Shown piece by piece: positions 27,580 to 36,901 of a stretch of 64,000 nt of DNA. The notes under the pieces are model-generated. The model was not told where the DNA came from. It saw only the letters and a list, made by a program, of their open reading frames with translations, and searched no databases. This stretch comes from an uncultured Gellertiella sp. (GTDB lineage Bacteria > Pseudomonadota > Alphaproteobacteria > Rhizobiales > Rhizobiaceae), in NCBI RefSeq assembly GCF_963457605.1, contig NZ_OY735138.1, forward strand, positions 92,249 to 156,248, written 5' to 3'. Position 1 is the stretch's first letter. Each line of letters opens with the position of its first letter. The translations under genes were made by a program, and so were the position numbers.

Positions 27580-30024
27580 ATGAGCAGACTTCCAGCCGAA
27601 GCTGAAATTGTCATTATCGGGGGCGGCATCATCGGCTGCTCCGTCGCCTATCACCTGACCAAGCTCGGCAAGAAGAACGTGCTGTTGCTCGAGCGCAAGC
27701 AGCTGACCTCGGGCACCACCTGGCATGCCGCCGGCCTGGTGCGCGGCATGCTCTATACCAAGAACCTCACCCAGCTTGCCCAGTACAGCCTCGATCTCTA
27801 CACGCGGCTCGAAGCGGAAACCGGGCAGGCAACCGGCCTCAAGCAGAATGGCTCGATCTCGATTGCCGCCAATCCCGAGCGCTGGGAAGAAATCCGCCGG
27901 GGTGCCTCGATGGCCCGCGCCTTCGGCGTCGAGGTCGAGGAAATCTCGCTCGACCGGGCGCAGGAACTCTGGCCGCTGATGCGGGTCGATGACCTCACCG
28001 GCGCGGTGTTCTTCCCGCAGGACGGCCAGGTCAACCCCGCCGACACCACCATGGCGCTGGCCAAGGGGGCCCGGATGGGCGGCGCGACGATCCTTGAACA
28101 CTGCAAGGTGACCGGCATCGAGATGAAGGGCGGCCGCCCGGTTGGCGTCACCACCAGCGAAGGCAATGTCAAGACCGAGATCGTCATCAACTGTGCGGGC
28201 ATGTGGGCGCATGAAGTCGGCCGCTGGGCCGGCGTCGACGTGCCGCTGCATGCTGCCGAGCACTATTACCTCGTCACCGAGGCGATGGACCTGCCCAAGA
28301 ACCTGCCGGTGCTGCGCAACATGGATGCGGGGGCCTATTTCAAGGAAGATACCGGCAAGATCCTGTTCGGCGGCTTTGAAACCAAGGCCAAGCCGTGGGG
28401 CATGGACGGCATTCCGGAAGATTTCTGCTTCGACGAACTGCCGGAGGATTTCGAACACTTCCAGCCGGTCATCGAGGGCGCGATGCACCGCGTGCCGATC
28501 CTTGCCGAGACAGGTATCCGCAAGTTCTTTAACGGCCCCGAGAGCTTCACCCCCGACCAGCGCTACCTGCTGGGTCCGGCTCCGGATGTGGAAAACTACT
28601 GGGTCGCCGCCGGGTTCAACTCGATCGGCATCCAGTCGGCAGGCGGTGCCGGCATGGCGCTCGCCCACTGGATCGTCGAGGGTCATCCGCCGCTCGACCT
28701 CTGGGATGTGGACCTGCGCCGCATGCAGCCGCACCAGAACCGCAAGTCCTACCTGGTCACCCGCGTGTCCGAGGCGCTCGGCCTGACCTATGCGATGCAC
28801 TGGCCCTATCGCCAGTTCGAGACCGCCCGCAACATCCGCCACACCCCGCTTTATGCGCGGCTGAAGGAGCATGGTGCCTGCTTTGGAGAACTGGCGGGCT
28901 GGGAACGGCCGAACTGGTTTGCCAATCCCGGCCAGGAGCCGAAATACCAGTACAGCTTCGGCCGCCAGAACTGGTTTGAAAACGCGGCTGCCGAAGTGCA
29001 TGCCACCCGCACGGCGGTCGGCCTTTACGACCAGTCGACGATGGCGAAGTTCCTCGTCACCGGCAAGGATGCGGAAGCAGCCCTGCAATATGTCTCCGCT
29101 GCCGACATGGCGGTGCCGGATGGCAAGTCGGTCTATACCCAGTGGCTGAACGAGCGGGGCGGCATCGAGGCCGACCTGACCATCACCCGGCTTGGCCGCG
29201 AGCGCTTCCTGATCATGACGGCAGCGGCGACGGCAGTGCGCGACATGTCCTGGCTGAAGCGCCATATCCCTGCAGGCCTGACTGTTGGCATCGAGGATGT
29301 CACCAGCGCGATTGCCATTCTCGGCGTCATGGGCCCGAATGCCCGCGCCCTGATGCAGTCGGTCAGCGCCGACGATTTCACCAATGCCGGCTTCCCCTTC
29401 GGCGCGTCGAAGGTGGTCACCATCGGCTCGGTCGAGGCCCGGGCAACCCGCATCAGCTACATGGGCGAACTGGGCTGGGAACTCTATGTGCCCGCCGAGT
29501 TTGCCATCGCCCTGTTCGACACGCTGATGGCGGCAGGCGGCCCGCACGGGCTGAAGCTCTGCGGCATGCATGCGATGGACGCGCTGCGCATCGAGAAGGC
29601 CTATCGCCACTGGGGCCATGACATCACCGAGGAAGACACGCCCATCGAGGCGGGCCTGGCCTTTGCGGTTGCCTATGACAAGGCCGTGCCCTTCCTTGGC
29701 CGCGAGGCCCTGCTGAAGCAGCGCGCCGAACCGGTGCTGAAGAAGCGGCTGGTGCAGTTCGCCCTCAACGATCCTGATCCGATCCTCTATCACAACGAGC
29801 CGATCTACCGGAACGGCAAGCTGGTGGGCACCACGAGTTCGGCGAACTACGGCCACCATCTCGGCTCGGCCATCGCGCTCGGCTATGTCGTGGAAGAAGG
29901 CGGCGTGACACCGGACTATGTGGCCTCCGGCGAATGGGAGATCGAGATCGGTCTGAAACGCTTCTCCGCTCGCGCCAGCCTGCGGCCGATGTATGATCCG
30001 ACCAGCGCGCGGATGAAAGTCTAG
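27580..30024 (+). CDS. Second dimethylglycine/sarcosine dehydrogenase-like flavoprotein with GcvT domain
   Basis: Same architecture as the gene before it, 814 residues: FAD motif IVIIGGGIIGCSVAYHLTKL, LTSGTTWHAAGLVRGM with His49 as the probable covalent FAD site, MCGMHAMDALRIEKAYRHWG-type GcvT tail (LCGMHAMDALRIEKAY), and SYMGELGWELYVPAEF. It is closer than its partner to sarcosine/dimethylglycine dehydrogenase in the WHAAGL motif. It lies 117 nt downstream in the same direction, so the two may act on successive N-methyl groups or form a heteromer. The stop TAG (30022-30024) is the first three bases of an intergenic element. Confidence 0.88.
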   Translation: MSRLPAEAEIVIIGGGIIGCSVAYHLTKLGKKNVLLLERKQLTSGTTWHAAGLVRGMLYTKNLTQLAQYSLDLYTRLEAETGQATGLKQNGSISIAANPERWEEIRRGASMARAFGVEVEEISLDRAQELWPLMRVDDLTGAVFFPQDGQVNPADTTMALAKGARMGGATILEHCKVTGIEMKGGRPVGVTTSEGNVKTEIVINCAGMWAHEVGRWAGVDVPLHAAEHYYLVTEAMDLPKNLPVLRNMDAGAYFKEDTGKILFGGFETKAKPWGMDGIPEDFCFDELPEDFEHFQPVIEGAMHRVPILAETGIRKFFNGPESFTPDQRYLLGPAPDVENYWVAAGFNSIGIQSAGGAGMALAHWIVEGHPPLDLWDVDLRRMQPHQNRKSYLVTRVSEALGLTYAMHWPYRQFETARNIRHTPLYARLKEHGACFGELAGWERPNWFANPGQEPKYQYSFGRQNWFENAAAEVHATRTAVGLYDQSTMAKFLVTGKDAEAALQYVSAADMAVPDGKSVYTQWLNERGGIEADLTITRLGRERFLIMTAAATAVRDMSWLKRHIPAGLTVGIEDVTSAIAILGVMGPNARALMQSVSADDFTNAGFPFGASKVVTIGSVEARATRISYMGELGWELYVPAEFAIALFDTLMAAGGPHGLKLCGMHAMDALRIEKAYRHWGHDITEEDTPIEAGLAFAVAYDKAVPFLGREALLKQRAEPVLKKRLVQFALNDPDPILYHNEPIYRNGKLVGTTSSANYGHHLGSAIALGYVVEEGGVTPDYVASGEWEIEIGLKRFSARASLRPMYDPTSARMKV

Positions 30025-30124
30025 AGTTTGTCAGGGAAAAGTGGAATCCGGTTTTCCCGAAAAGACAAACGAAAACAAAGGGCACTAGAGTCTGTCTGGT
30101 TCAATAAGAACCTGACAGACTCTA
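30022..30124 (+). repeat. Mosaic intergenic element copy 3 (103-bp core)
   Basis: TA-GAGTTTGTCAGGGAAAA at the left, GGAATCCGGTTTTCCCG in the middle, and a palindromic right end closing CAGACTC-TA. It has neither optional module. The left TAG is the stop codon of the preceding flavoprotein gene. Confidence 0.93.
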
Positions 30125-30178
30125 GTGCAGTCAAGCAAGTTTGGCTGTCGCTATCTGGTGGTTGCGGCACGCCTCTTT

Positions 30179-30298
30179 TACAGTTTGTCAGGGAAAACAC
30201 GCAAACGACGTTTTGTGTTTCGAATCCGGTTTTCCCGCTCAAACGAGAACAAAGGGAATTAGAGTCTGTCTGGATCAATATGAACCTGACAGACTCCA
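30179..30298 (+). repeat. Mosaic intergenic element copy 4 (120 bp, degraded)
   Basis: Contains the 21-bp module (ACGCAAACGACGTTTTGTGT) and the start of the 36-bp module (CGCTCAAACGAGAAC), where an internal deletion has removed most of it and part of the core. Ends are TA-CAGTTTGTCAGGG and CAGACTC-CA, so the right TA has mutated. It is 55 bp from copy 3. Confidence 0.88.
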
Positions 30299-30762
30299 GG
30301 GCGGCGGGAGACGGGACGGGCCCGCAGGGCTACCGTCCATCGCGCCAACGGGACCTCGTTGCATTGCTCCCGCCCAAACGGGCGGCGGCGTGCTGTGTCC
30401 CGCTGTACTAAAGCGTCAAAATCTAGTCTGGTTCATTAAATAACATATCTTTTCAATATCTTGTACGATTCCCATAAATAATTATCAATAATTATTGACG
30501 TCATCGCCCCCCTGTGGAAGTCTGTGTATCAGCGGGAACTGGAGCCACGGGAATTGGCCTGTTCAATCCTGTCCAGGGGCTTCGGGAGGGGCACCGGACA
30601 GGTCAGGCATTCCACCAGTCACCACTGTGAAGACGACAAAGCCGACAGCCGGGGGATCTCTTTTGACGTTGAACTGAATGGGGCAGGGCAAGACCAGGTC
30701 CCGGTTTCGACAGTCACAATTTTCCGCCGGTCTGCAATCAACCGAATGAGGAGAACAGTTGA
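30299..30762. promoter_or_regulatory. Non-coding region with candidate operator upstream of the binding-protein gene
   Basis: No gene is seen. At 30478-30497 the AT-rich sequence contains two copies of AATAATTAT in tandem; ATTATCAATAAT (30481-30492) followed by TATTGAC repeats the motif found upstream of the decarboxylase gene at 23435. It is a likely common operator. GAGGAGAA lies 9 nt before the ATG at 30763. Confidence 0.5.
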
Positions 30763-32364
30763 ATGTCAGATTTCCAGGAGACCCTGAAGAATGCCGAACG
30801 GCTTGCTGCCAGCGGCCAGATGAATCGGCGTGAATTTGTCCAGCTCGCCATGGCGCTCGGCATTGCCGTGCCGGTGGCCAGCTCGATGTTTGCCAGAGTG
30901 GCAAAGGCCGAGGATGCCAAAAAGGGCGGCGCGCTTGTCGTCGGCATGGAAGGCGGCTCGGCTTCCGACAGCTATGATCCGCGCACCTATGCGGATTCGG
31001 TGATGATTGCCGCTTCGCTTGCCTGCATGAACGGCCTGATCGAATTCGACGAGGCGGGCAAGCCGCATGGCGAGCTGCTCGAAAGCTGGGAAGCCAAGCC
31101 CGGTGCCGCCGAATGGGTGTTCAACGTCCGCAAGGGCATCAAGTTCTCCAGTGGCAAGGAACTCGACGCCGACGACATCCTCTATTCGATCAACCTGCAC
31201 CGCACCGCCGACACCAAGTCGCCGGCCAAGGGCGTGCTGGCTCCGATCACCGACATGAAGGCGCTGTCGTCCACCCAGATCGCCTTCACGCTGAAGGAAG
31301 GCAATGCCGACTTCCCCGTCGTGCTTTCCGACTACCACCTCGTCGTCGTGCCGAAGGATTTCAAGGACTGGGCCAAGCCGGTCGGCACCGGTGCCTACAC
31401 CATCGAAAGCTTCGAACCCGGCGTGCGCATCGTCTTCAAGAACCGTGGCGACTACTGGAAGCCGAACCGCGGCAATTTCGACACGGTCGAAATCCGCTAC
31501 ATCCAGGATGCCGCCGCCCGTACCGCAGCCCTGCAGTCGGGTGAAGTGCATGCCGTCAACCGCCTCGATGCCCGCACCGTTGACCTGCTGATGCAGGACC
31601 CGAATGTGGCCATCGTGCGCACCAAGGGCACCGGCCTGCGCTATTGCTTCGTCGCGCATGTCACCGCAGATCCCTTCACCAACAAGGACCTGCGCACCGC
31701 CCTGAAATACGGCATCGACCGCGAACAGATCATCAAGTCGGTCTATAATGGCTATGCAACGCCCGGCAACGACCACACCATCGACGCTGCCGATCCCTTC
31801 TACAATTCCAAGATGCCGCAGCGCGCCTATGACCCGGACAAGGCCGCCTTCCACTTCAAGAAGGCCGGTCTCGGTGCAGGCACCAAGATCGAGTTGCAGA
31901 CCTCGGAAGGGGCGTGGAGCTCGGCGGTCGACTGCGCTTCCATCTACCAGGAATCGCTGAAGAAGGCGGGCGTCGACCTGACGGTCACCAAGGTCTCCGG
32001 CGACGGCTACTGGGACAATGTCTGGCTCAAGGTCCCCTTCTGCGCGGTTTACTGGAACCGCCGGATGTCGACCGATGCGTCGCTCACCCAGGTCTACAGC
32101 TCCGGCTCGGACTGGAACGATTCCGACTGGCGTCGTCCCGAATTCGACAAGCTGCTGGTTCAGGCACGCGTCGAACTCGACCAGGACAAGCGCAAGGAGC
32201 TCTATTATGCAGCCCAGGAAATGATTTCCGACGACGGCGGCATGATCTGCTTTGCGATTTCCGACTTCCTCGACGGTTATTCGCCGAAGGTAAAGGGCAT
32301 CACCCCGCATCCGCGCTTCGACATGGGCGACCTGCGTCTGGCGGAAAAGGGCTGGTTTGCCTGA
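30763..32364 (+). CDS. Family 5 (DppA/OppA-type) ABC substrate-binding protein
   Basis: A 533-residue periplasmic binding protein with a twin-arginine-like leader (MNRREFVQLAMALGIAVPVA, cleavage near AKA-ED). The family-5 landmarks are present: LLESWEAKPGAAEWVFNVRK, GIKFSSGKELDADDILYSI, and TNKDLRTALKYGIDREQI. Ligands of this family are peptides, opines or modified amino acids. No permease follows: a strong terminator sits 20 nt after the stop. It may use the DppBC-DF importer encoded at 48.9-52.4 kb, whose own binding protein at 46864 is similar. Position after the flavoproteins suggests it imports their substrate. Confidence 0.9.
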   Translation: MSDFQETLKNAERLAASGQMNRREFVQLAMALGIAVPVASSMFARVAKAEDAKKGGALVVGMEGGSASDSYDPRTYADSVMIAASLACMNGLIEFDEAGKPHGELLESWEAKPGAAEWVFNVRKGIKFSSGKELDADDILYSINLHRTADTKSPAKGVLAPITDMKALSSTQIAFTLKEGNADFPVVLSDYHLVVVPKDFKDWAKPVGTGAYTIESFEPGVRIVFKNRGDYWKPNRGNFDTVEIRYIQDAAARTAALQSGEVHAVNRLDARTVDLLMQDPNVAIVRTKGTGLRYCFVAHVTADPFTNKDLRTALKYGIDREQIIKSVYNGYATPGNDHTIDAADPFYNSKMPQRAYDPDKAAFHFKKAGLGAGTKIELQTSEGAWSSAVDCASIYQESLKKAGVDLTVTKVSGDGYWDNVWLKVPFCAVYWNRRMSTDASLTQVYSSGSDWNDSDWRRPEFDKLLVQARVELDQDKRKELYYAAQEMISDDGGMICFAISDFLDGYSPKVKGITPHPRFDMGDLRLAEKGWFA

Positions 32365-32384
32365 CACGGACTGAAATCGGCGGT

Positions 32385-32425
32385 GGGGGCCGGCGTGTCA
32401 CGAGGACGCCGGCCCCCGTTTTTTT
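32385..32425 (+). terminator. Rho-independent terminator after the binding-protein gene
   Basis: A 12-bp perfect stem, GGGGGCCGGCGT (32385-32396) with ACGCCGGCCCCC (32406-32417), followed by G and seven T. Strong intrinsic terminator. Confidence 0.92.
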
Positions 32426-32571
32426 GTCCGGGCCCGCGCGTCCTCTCACGACCGGCTGCGGCCATCCGGGCGGACTGGACGGGGATTTCGGTCGGTAAGG
32501 TCCGGGGCTTCGTTGACCGGCTCAAGACCTGCGGCTAGGATCGTCCGCAAAGACAAGGTAAGAAGATCCGC

Positions 32572-33273
32572 ATGGCACCCAGGCAAACGCGCAAGATATC
32601 CCCCTCCGGCACCTCGCTCGGGCGTCGGGGGCTGGATGCAGATGTGGCCTCGCAGATCCGCGCCCTGATCCTGTCCGGCGAATTTGCCCAGGGTGAAAGG
32701 CTGACCGAACTCGGCCTTGCCGAGCGCTGGGGTGTGTCGCAGGGCACCATGCGCGCCGCGCTCAGGCTGTTGCAGGGGGAGGGACTGGTGGTCTCCCAGC
32801 CCCGGCGCGGCACCACGGTGGTCTCGCTCGGGCGCGAGGATATCGTCGAGATCTCGACCCTGCGCAACCTGCTGGAATCCTATGCGGCGCGTGCCGCCGC
32901 CGAGCGGATGACCGACGACGGCCGCCGCCGGTTGCAACTGGTCTTCGACCAGATGGTGGCCGCTGCCGAAGCCGGTCGGCGCAAGCGCCTGCTGGATCTC
33001 GATTTCGAGTTCCACAAGAATGTCTTTGCCATCTGCGGCCACAGGCGGCTGGAAGCCATCTATCTGAGCCTTGAGGCCCAGTCGCGGCTGTTCATGTCGA
33101 TGACGGAATATCTCCACCACGACCTCACCGATTCCATCCGCCATCATCGCCCGCTGTTCGACGCGCTGATGGCGGGCGACGCCGACCGCGCCTTCGAACT
33201 CTCCTCCCGCCACAGCGACAGCGACCTGTCGGAACTGGTGTCCCAGCTGTTTTCCGGTCTTGCGGTTTCCTGA
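32572..33273 (+). CDS. GntR-family regulator (FadR subfamily, FCD domain)
   Basis: A 233-residue regulator. The winged helix is at residues 20-90 (QIRALILSGEFAQGERLTEL, WGVSQGTMRAALRLLQGEGL); the FCD effector domain follows, with Asp/His metal-ligand candidates (FDQMVAAAEAG, DFEFHKNVFAICGH, and HRPLFDALMAGD). FadR-type regulators respond to organic acids or amino-acid derivatives. It stands between the binding protein and the gamma-glutamyltransferase and probably controls the cluster through the ATTATCAATAAT sites. AAGGTAAG precedes the ATG. Confidence 0.9.
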   Translation: MAPRQTRKISPSGTSLGRRGLDADVASQIRALILSGEFAQGERLTELGLAERWGVSQGTMRAALRLLQGEGLVVSQPRRGTTVVSLGREDIVEISTLRNLLESYAARAAAERMTDDGRRRLQLVFDQMVAAAEAGRRKRLLDLDFEFHKNVFAICGHRRLEAIYLSLEAQSRLFMSMTEYLHHDLTDSIRHHRPLFDALMAGDADRAFELSSRHSDSDLSELVSQLFSGLAVS

Positions 33274-33423
33274 TCCGCAGTCTTCCGGGCAACGCCCCAT
33301 TGCTCACGCCCTGCCGCAATCCGGCCATCCGGGCGCGTATCCGCCGGTTGCATCCGGGCCACGGGCTGGAGATAGTGGGCTGGAGATAGCGGGCTGACAG
33401 CAGCGGGTGACGGAGGGGTGACG

Positions 33424-35016
33424 ATGCGGGATTTCGAGAGGCCGACACGGTCGGTGGTGGTTGCGCGCGAGGCGATGGCGGCAACCTCGCATCCCTCGGC
33501 AACCCTTGCCGCCATCCAGGTGCTTGCGGCGGGCGGCAATGCGATGGATGCGGCGATTGCCGCTTCCGCCGTGCAATGCGTGGTGGAACCGGGCTCGACG
33601 GGGATCGGCGGCGACTGTTTCGCGCTGGTGTCGCGGCAGGGTTCGCCCGATATCGCCGCCTATAATGGCTCGGGACGCACGCCGGCGGGCCTGACAGAAG
33701 ACTGGTTTGCCGAACGCGGCCTTGCCGAAGTGCCGCGCCATTCACCGGGTTCGGTCACCATACCCGGTGCCATCGATGCCTGGACCCGGCTTCATGCCGA
33801 TCATGGCCGGATGGACCTTGCCGAAATCCTCGCCCCTGCGATCCGCCTTGCCGGGGAAGGCTATGCGATTTCGCCGCGCGTCCACCGCGACTGGGCGCTG
33901 GAAGAGGCGCTTTTGTGCCGCGATCCCGATGCCAGCCGGATTTTCCTGAAGGACGGGCGGGCCCCTGCCATCGGCACCGTGCACCGGCAGCCGGAGCTGG
34001 GCGAGGCCCTGCGCAAGATTGCGGCGGAGGGGCGGGATGCCTTCTATCGCGGCGACCTCGCCCGCGACATGGTGGAGCGGCTGCAGGCGGCGGGCGGCCC
34101 GCACCGGCTTGAGGATTTCGCGGCGGCGGAAGGGGCCTATGTGACCCCCGTCACCACCACCTTTCGCGGCCATACCGTGGTCGAATGTCCGCCGAACGGC
34201 CAGGGGATGATCGCGCTGATGATCCTCAATATCCTGAAGCGCTTCGAAGCGAAGGGCGATCCGCAATCGGCCGACCGGCTGCATGTCGAAATCGAGGCGA
34301 CGCGGCTTGCCTATGCGGCACGCGCCGCATGGCTTGCCGATCCCGACCATGCTGAAGTGCCGGTCGACGAGCTGCTTTCCGACGCCACCGCCGACCGGCT
34401 GGCCGGGATGATCGACCTTGGCCGGGCGCTGACGGACCTGCCGGATTTCGCCATGCCGCTCCACCGCGACACGGTCTATATCTCGGTCGTCGACCGGGAC
34501 CGCAATGCGGTGAGCTTCATCAATTCGATCTTCGACAGCTTTGGCAGCGGGCTGGTGACGCCGCGCTATGGCATCACGCTGCACAATCGCGGCCAGAGCT
34601 TTTCGCTGCAGAAGGGCCATCCGAACGTGATTGCGCCGAACAAGCGGCCGCTGCACACCATCATTCCCGGCATGCTGGTCAGGGACGGTCGCGCCGTGAT
34701 GCCCTTCGGGGTGATGGGCGGCTACTACCAGGCGATGGGCCATGCCCATCTGATTTCCAAAGTGGTGGATTACGGCATGGACCTGCAGGAGGCGATCAAC
34801 CTGCCGCGCGTCATGCCGGTGCCCGGAGGCACCTGCGTCGAGGCGGAGGCGACACTCGCCCCGGAGGTGGCCGCCGAACTCACCCGCCGCGGCTTCACGC
34901 TGGTGGCGGCGGAAGACCCGATCGGCGGTGCCCAGGCCATCCGCATCGACTGGGAAAACGGCACCCTGACCGGCGCTTCCGAACCGCGCAAGGATGGCTG
35001 TGCACTGGGACTGTGA
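33424..35016 (+). CDS. Gamma-glutamyltransferase family protein
   Basis: This 530-residue Ntn-hydrolase normally cleaves itself before a Thr, here Thr350 in HRDTVYISVVDRD, to form two subunits. The family motifs SHPSATLAAIQVLAAGGNAMDAAIA, GSTGIGGDCF and NGSGRTPAG are all visible (given here in short pieces: ATLAAIQVLAAGGNAMDAAI). No signal peptide is present, so it is probably cytoplasmic and may hydrolyse gamma-glutamyl or oxamate-like amides rather than glutathione in the periplasm. CGGAGG gives better spacing to ATG 33424 than to GTG 33418. Confidence 0.88.
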   Translation: MRDFERPTRSVVVAREAMAATSHPSATLAAIQVLAAGGNAMDAAIAASAVQCVVEPGSTGIGGDCFALVSRQGSPDIAAYNGSGRTPAGLTEDWFAERGLAEVPRHSPGSVTIPGAIDAWTRLHADHGRMDLAEILAPAIRLAGEGYAISPRVHRDWALEEALLCRDPDASRIFLKDGRAPAIGTVHRQPELGEALRKIAAEGRDAFYRGDLARDMVERLQAAGGPHRLEDFAAAEGAYVTPVTTTFRGHTVVECPPNGQGMIALMILNILKRFEAKGDPQSADRLHVEIEATRLAYAARAAWLADPDHAEVPVDELLSDATADRLAGMIDLGRALTDLPDFAMPLHRDTVYISVVDRDRNAVSFINSIFDSFGSGLVTPRYGITLHNRGQSFSLQKGHPNVIAPNKRPLHTIIPGMLVRDGRAVMPFGVMGGYYQAMGHAHLISKVVDYGMDLQEAINLPRVMPVPGGTCVEAEATLAPEVAAELTRRGFTLVAAEDPIGGAQAIRIDWENGTLTGASEPRKDGCALGL

Positions 35017-35045
35017 AGGGGGAAGGTTCTTCCGGTATCAGTCCC

Positions 35046-35148
35046 TGGAGTTTGTCAGGGAAAAGTGGAATCCGGTTTTCCCGAAAAGACAAACGACAAC
35101 AAGGGGAGCCAGAGTCTGGCTGGTTCAATATGAGCCTGACAAACTCTA
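35046..35148 (+). repeat. Mosaic intergenic element copy 5 (103-bp core)
   Basis: Left end TG-GAGTTTGTCAGGG (the usual TA is TG here), core GGAATCCGGTTTTCCCG, right end CTGACAAACTC-TA. The length is exactly that of the other core copies. It lies between the convergent gamma-glutamyltransferase and ornithine cyclodeaminase genes. Confidence 0.92.
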
Positions 35149-35186
35149 GAGGCTGCCTGGTTCAGTATGAACCTGACAGAACTCTT
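35149..35186. repeat. Solo palindrome abutting copy 5
   Basis: A second palindromic end (TGCCTGGTTCAGTATGAACC then TGACAGAACTCT) sits immediately beside copy 5. The stop codon and last codons of the ornithine cyclodeaminase gene are inside it. Confidence 0.75.
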
Positions 35187-36226
35187 GCCCGCAAGAGCAT
35201 GCCGTAGAGGTCGCGGGGTTCGTCGGGATCGGCGATGATGTCGAGGTCCTGATAGAGGCCGGTGCCCTTCAGGCGGTCGCGGACATAGCGCAATGCGGAG
35301 AAATCCTCGATGGCAAAGCCGACGCTGTCAAACAGCGTGATGTCGCGTGCCTCGCGGCGACCCTGGGCCGCGCCGGTGATCACCCGCCACAGTTCGGTGA
35401 CGGGGTAATCGGCCGGCATCTGCTGGATCTCGCCCTCGACCCGGGTCTGCGGCGGATATTCGACGAAGGTGGTGGCGCGGGAGAGGATGTCGCGGTGCAG
35501 CTCGGTCTTGCCCGGGCAGTCGCCGCCGATGGCATTGATATGCACGCCGGCGCCGACCATGTTGTCGGTGAGAATGGTCGCATATTGCTTGTCGGCGGTG
35601 CAGGTGGTGATGATGCCGGCCCCTTCGATGGCCGACTGGCCCGAGGTGCAGGCGGTGACCGTCAGGCCGGACCCTTCAAGATTGCGCATGGCCTTGGCGG
35701 TTGCCGCGGGGTCGATGTCGTAAAGCCTGACATTGCGGATGCCCACGACCGCCTTCATTGCCAGCGCCTGGAATTCGGCCTGCGCGCCATTGCCGATCAG
35801 CGCCATGGTGGTTACCCCCTTCGGGGCGAGATGGCGGGCGGCCATGGCGGAGGTGGCCGCCGTGCGCAGCGCCGTCAGCATGGTCATTTCGGTGAGCAGC
35901 ACCGGATAGCCGCTCGAGACTTCCGCCAGCAGTCCGAAGGCGGTGACGGTCTGCATGCCGCGCCCGGCATTCTTCGGATGGCCGTTCACATATTTGAAGC
36001 TGTAGATCTCGCCGTCGGACGTCGGCATCAGTTCGATCACCCCTTCCTTCGAATGGGAGGCGACGCGCGGGGTCTTGTCGAACTGTTCCCAGCGGCGGAA
36101 ATCCGCCTCGATCACATCCGTCAGCTCGCAAAGCACCGTCTCGATGCCGATCCGGTGGACCAGCTTCATCATGTTGTCGACGCTCACGAAGGGAACGAGC
36201 GCCTTTTCCGACGGCAGTTGCGACAT
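35162..36226 (-). CDS. Ornithine cyclodeaminase/mu-crystallin family enzyme
   Basis: A 354-residue NAD-dependent enzyme. The Rossmann loop is LIGNGAQAEFQ; TMLTALRTAATSAMAARHLA and INAIGGDCPGKTELH carry the family's substrate Arg and catalytic Asp positions. Members convert ornithine to proline plus ammonia or reduce cyclic imino acids. GGGAGGAAATTC precedes the Met at 36226 (frame open to 36259). It is divergent from the Lrp gene, which probably regulates it. The last residues (LSGSY) and the stop are encoded by a palindromic repeat, so the C-terminus has been replaced or extended. Confidence 0.9.
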   Translation of the reverse strand: MSQLPSEKALVPFVSVDNMMKLVHRIGIETVLCELTDVIEADFRRWEQFDKTPRVASHSKEGVIELMPTSDGEIYSFKYVNGHPKNAGRGMQTVTAFGLLAEVSSGYPVLLTEMTMLTALRTAATSAMAARHLAPKGVTTMALIGNGAQAEFQALAMKAVVGIRNVRLYDIDPAATAKAMRNLEGSGLTVTACTSGQSAIEGAGIITTCTADKQYATILTDNMVGAGVHINAIGGDCPGKTELHRDILSRATTFVEYPPQTRVEGEIQQMPADYPVTELWRVITGAAQGRREARDITLFDSVGFAIEDFSALRYVRDRLKGTGLYQDLDIIADPDEPRDLYGMLLRARVLSGSY

Positions 36227-36369
36227 GAATTTCCTCCCTGAAAACAATCCCTGCCGCATAGACTAGCAAGAACAAGGCTTGGCCGATATGGCAAATCCAT
36301 GCTATTTCAGTCAGCCTGTTGGGCAATTTGTTCAACAGGATTGACGGAACGGACAGAAGGACGGATGAC

Positions 36370-36807
36370 ATGGACACCGCGCGGCATGTGCCCGACGATC
36401 TCGACCGGCGGATCATCGCCCATTTGCGCGTCGATGGACGGGCGTCGCTGTCGAAGATGTCGGCGGTGCTGGGCGTGGCGCGCGGCACGGTGCAGAACCG
36501 GCTCGACCGGCTGATCGACAGCGGCACGCTGCTCGGCTTTACCGTGCGGGTCCGGGAAGATTACGAGGAACAGACCATCCATGCGGTGATGATGATCGAG
36601 GTGGTCGGCAAATCCACCCCGCAGGTCATCCGCCGCCTGCGCGGCCTGCCGGAAATCTCCTCGCTCCACACCACCAACGGCAACTGGGACCTGATCGCCT
36701 CGATCCGCGCCGCCAGCCTTGCGGATTTCGACCGGGTACTGCGCGAGGTCAGGATGATCGACGGCATCGCCAACAGCGAAACCAGCCTGCTGTTGAGCAA
36801 TGTGTGA
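36370..36807 (+). CDS. Lrp/AsnC-family transcriptional regulator
   Basis: A 145-residue protein with the AsnC-type helix-turn-helix (LDRRIIAHLRVDGRASLSKM, GVARGTVQNRLDRLIDSG) and a RAM ligand-binding domain (TIHAVMMIEVVGKSTPQVIR, HTTNGNWDLIASIRA). Such regulators sense amino acids. Divergence from the ornithine cyclodeaminase gene, with 144 bp between starts, points to ornithine, arginine or proline as effector. The start at 36370 is chosen over 36319 because the fold begins there. Confidence 0.9.
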   Translation: MDTARHVPDDLDRRIIAHLRVDGRASLSKMSAVLGVARGTVQNRLDRLIDSGTLLGFTVRVREDYEEQTIHAVMMIEVVGKSTPQVIRRLRGLPEISSLHTTNGNWDLIASIRAASLADFDRVLREVRMIDGIANSETSLLLSNV

Positions 36808-36901
36808 GGGGGCGGACGGGCAGGGCGAGGAGAATCCACCTGCTTGACGTTCATCCGGGACCTGTACCCATCTTGCGCATGTCGCAAAAAGGAGCATCGC
36901 C

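Noticed and set aside
24964-29859. A 1631-codon open frame on the minus strand across both flavoprotein genes
   Set aside because: It mirrors the two real genes codon for codon in a GC-rich sequence. Its translation shows no family motifs and has the low-complexity look of an antisense shadow, while the plus-strand genes have clear FAD and GcvT motifs and ribosome sites.
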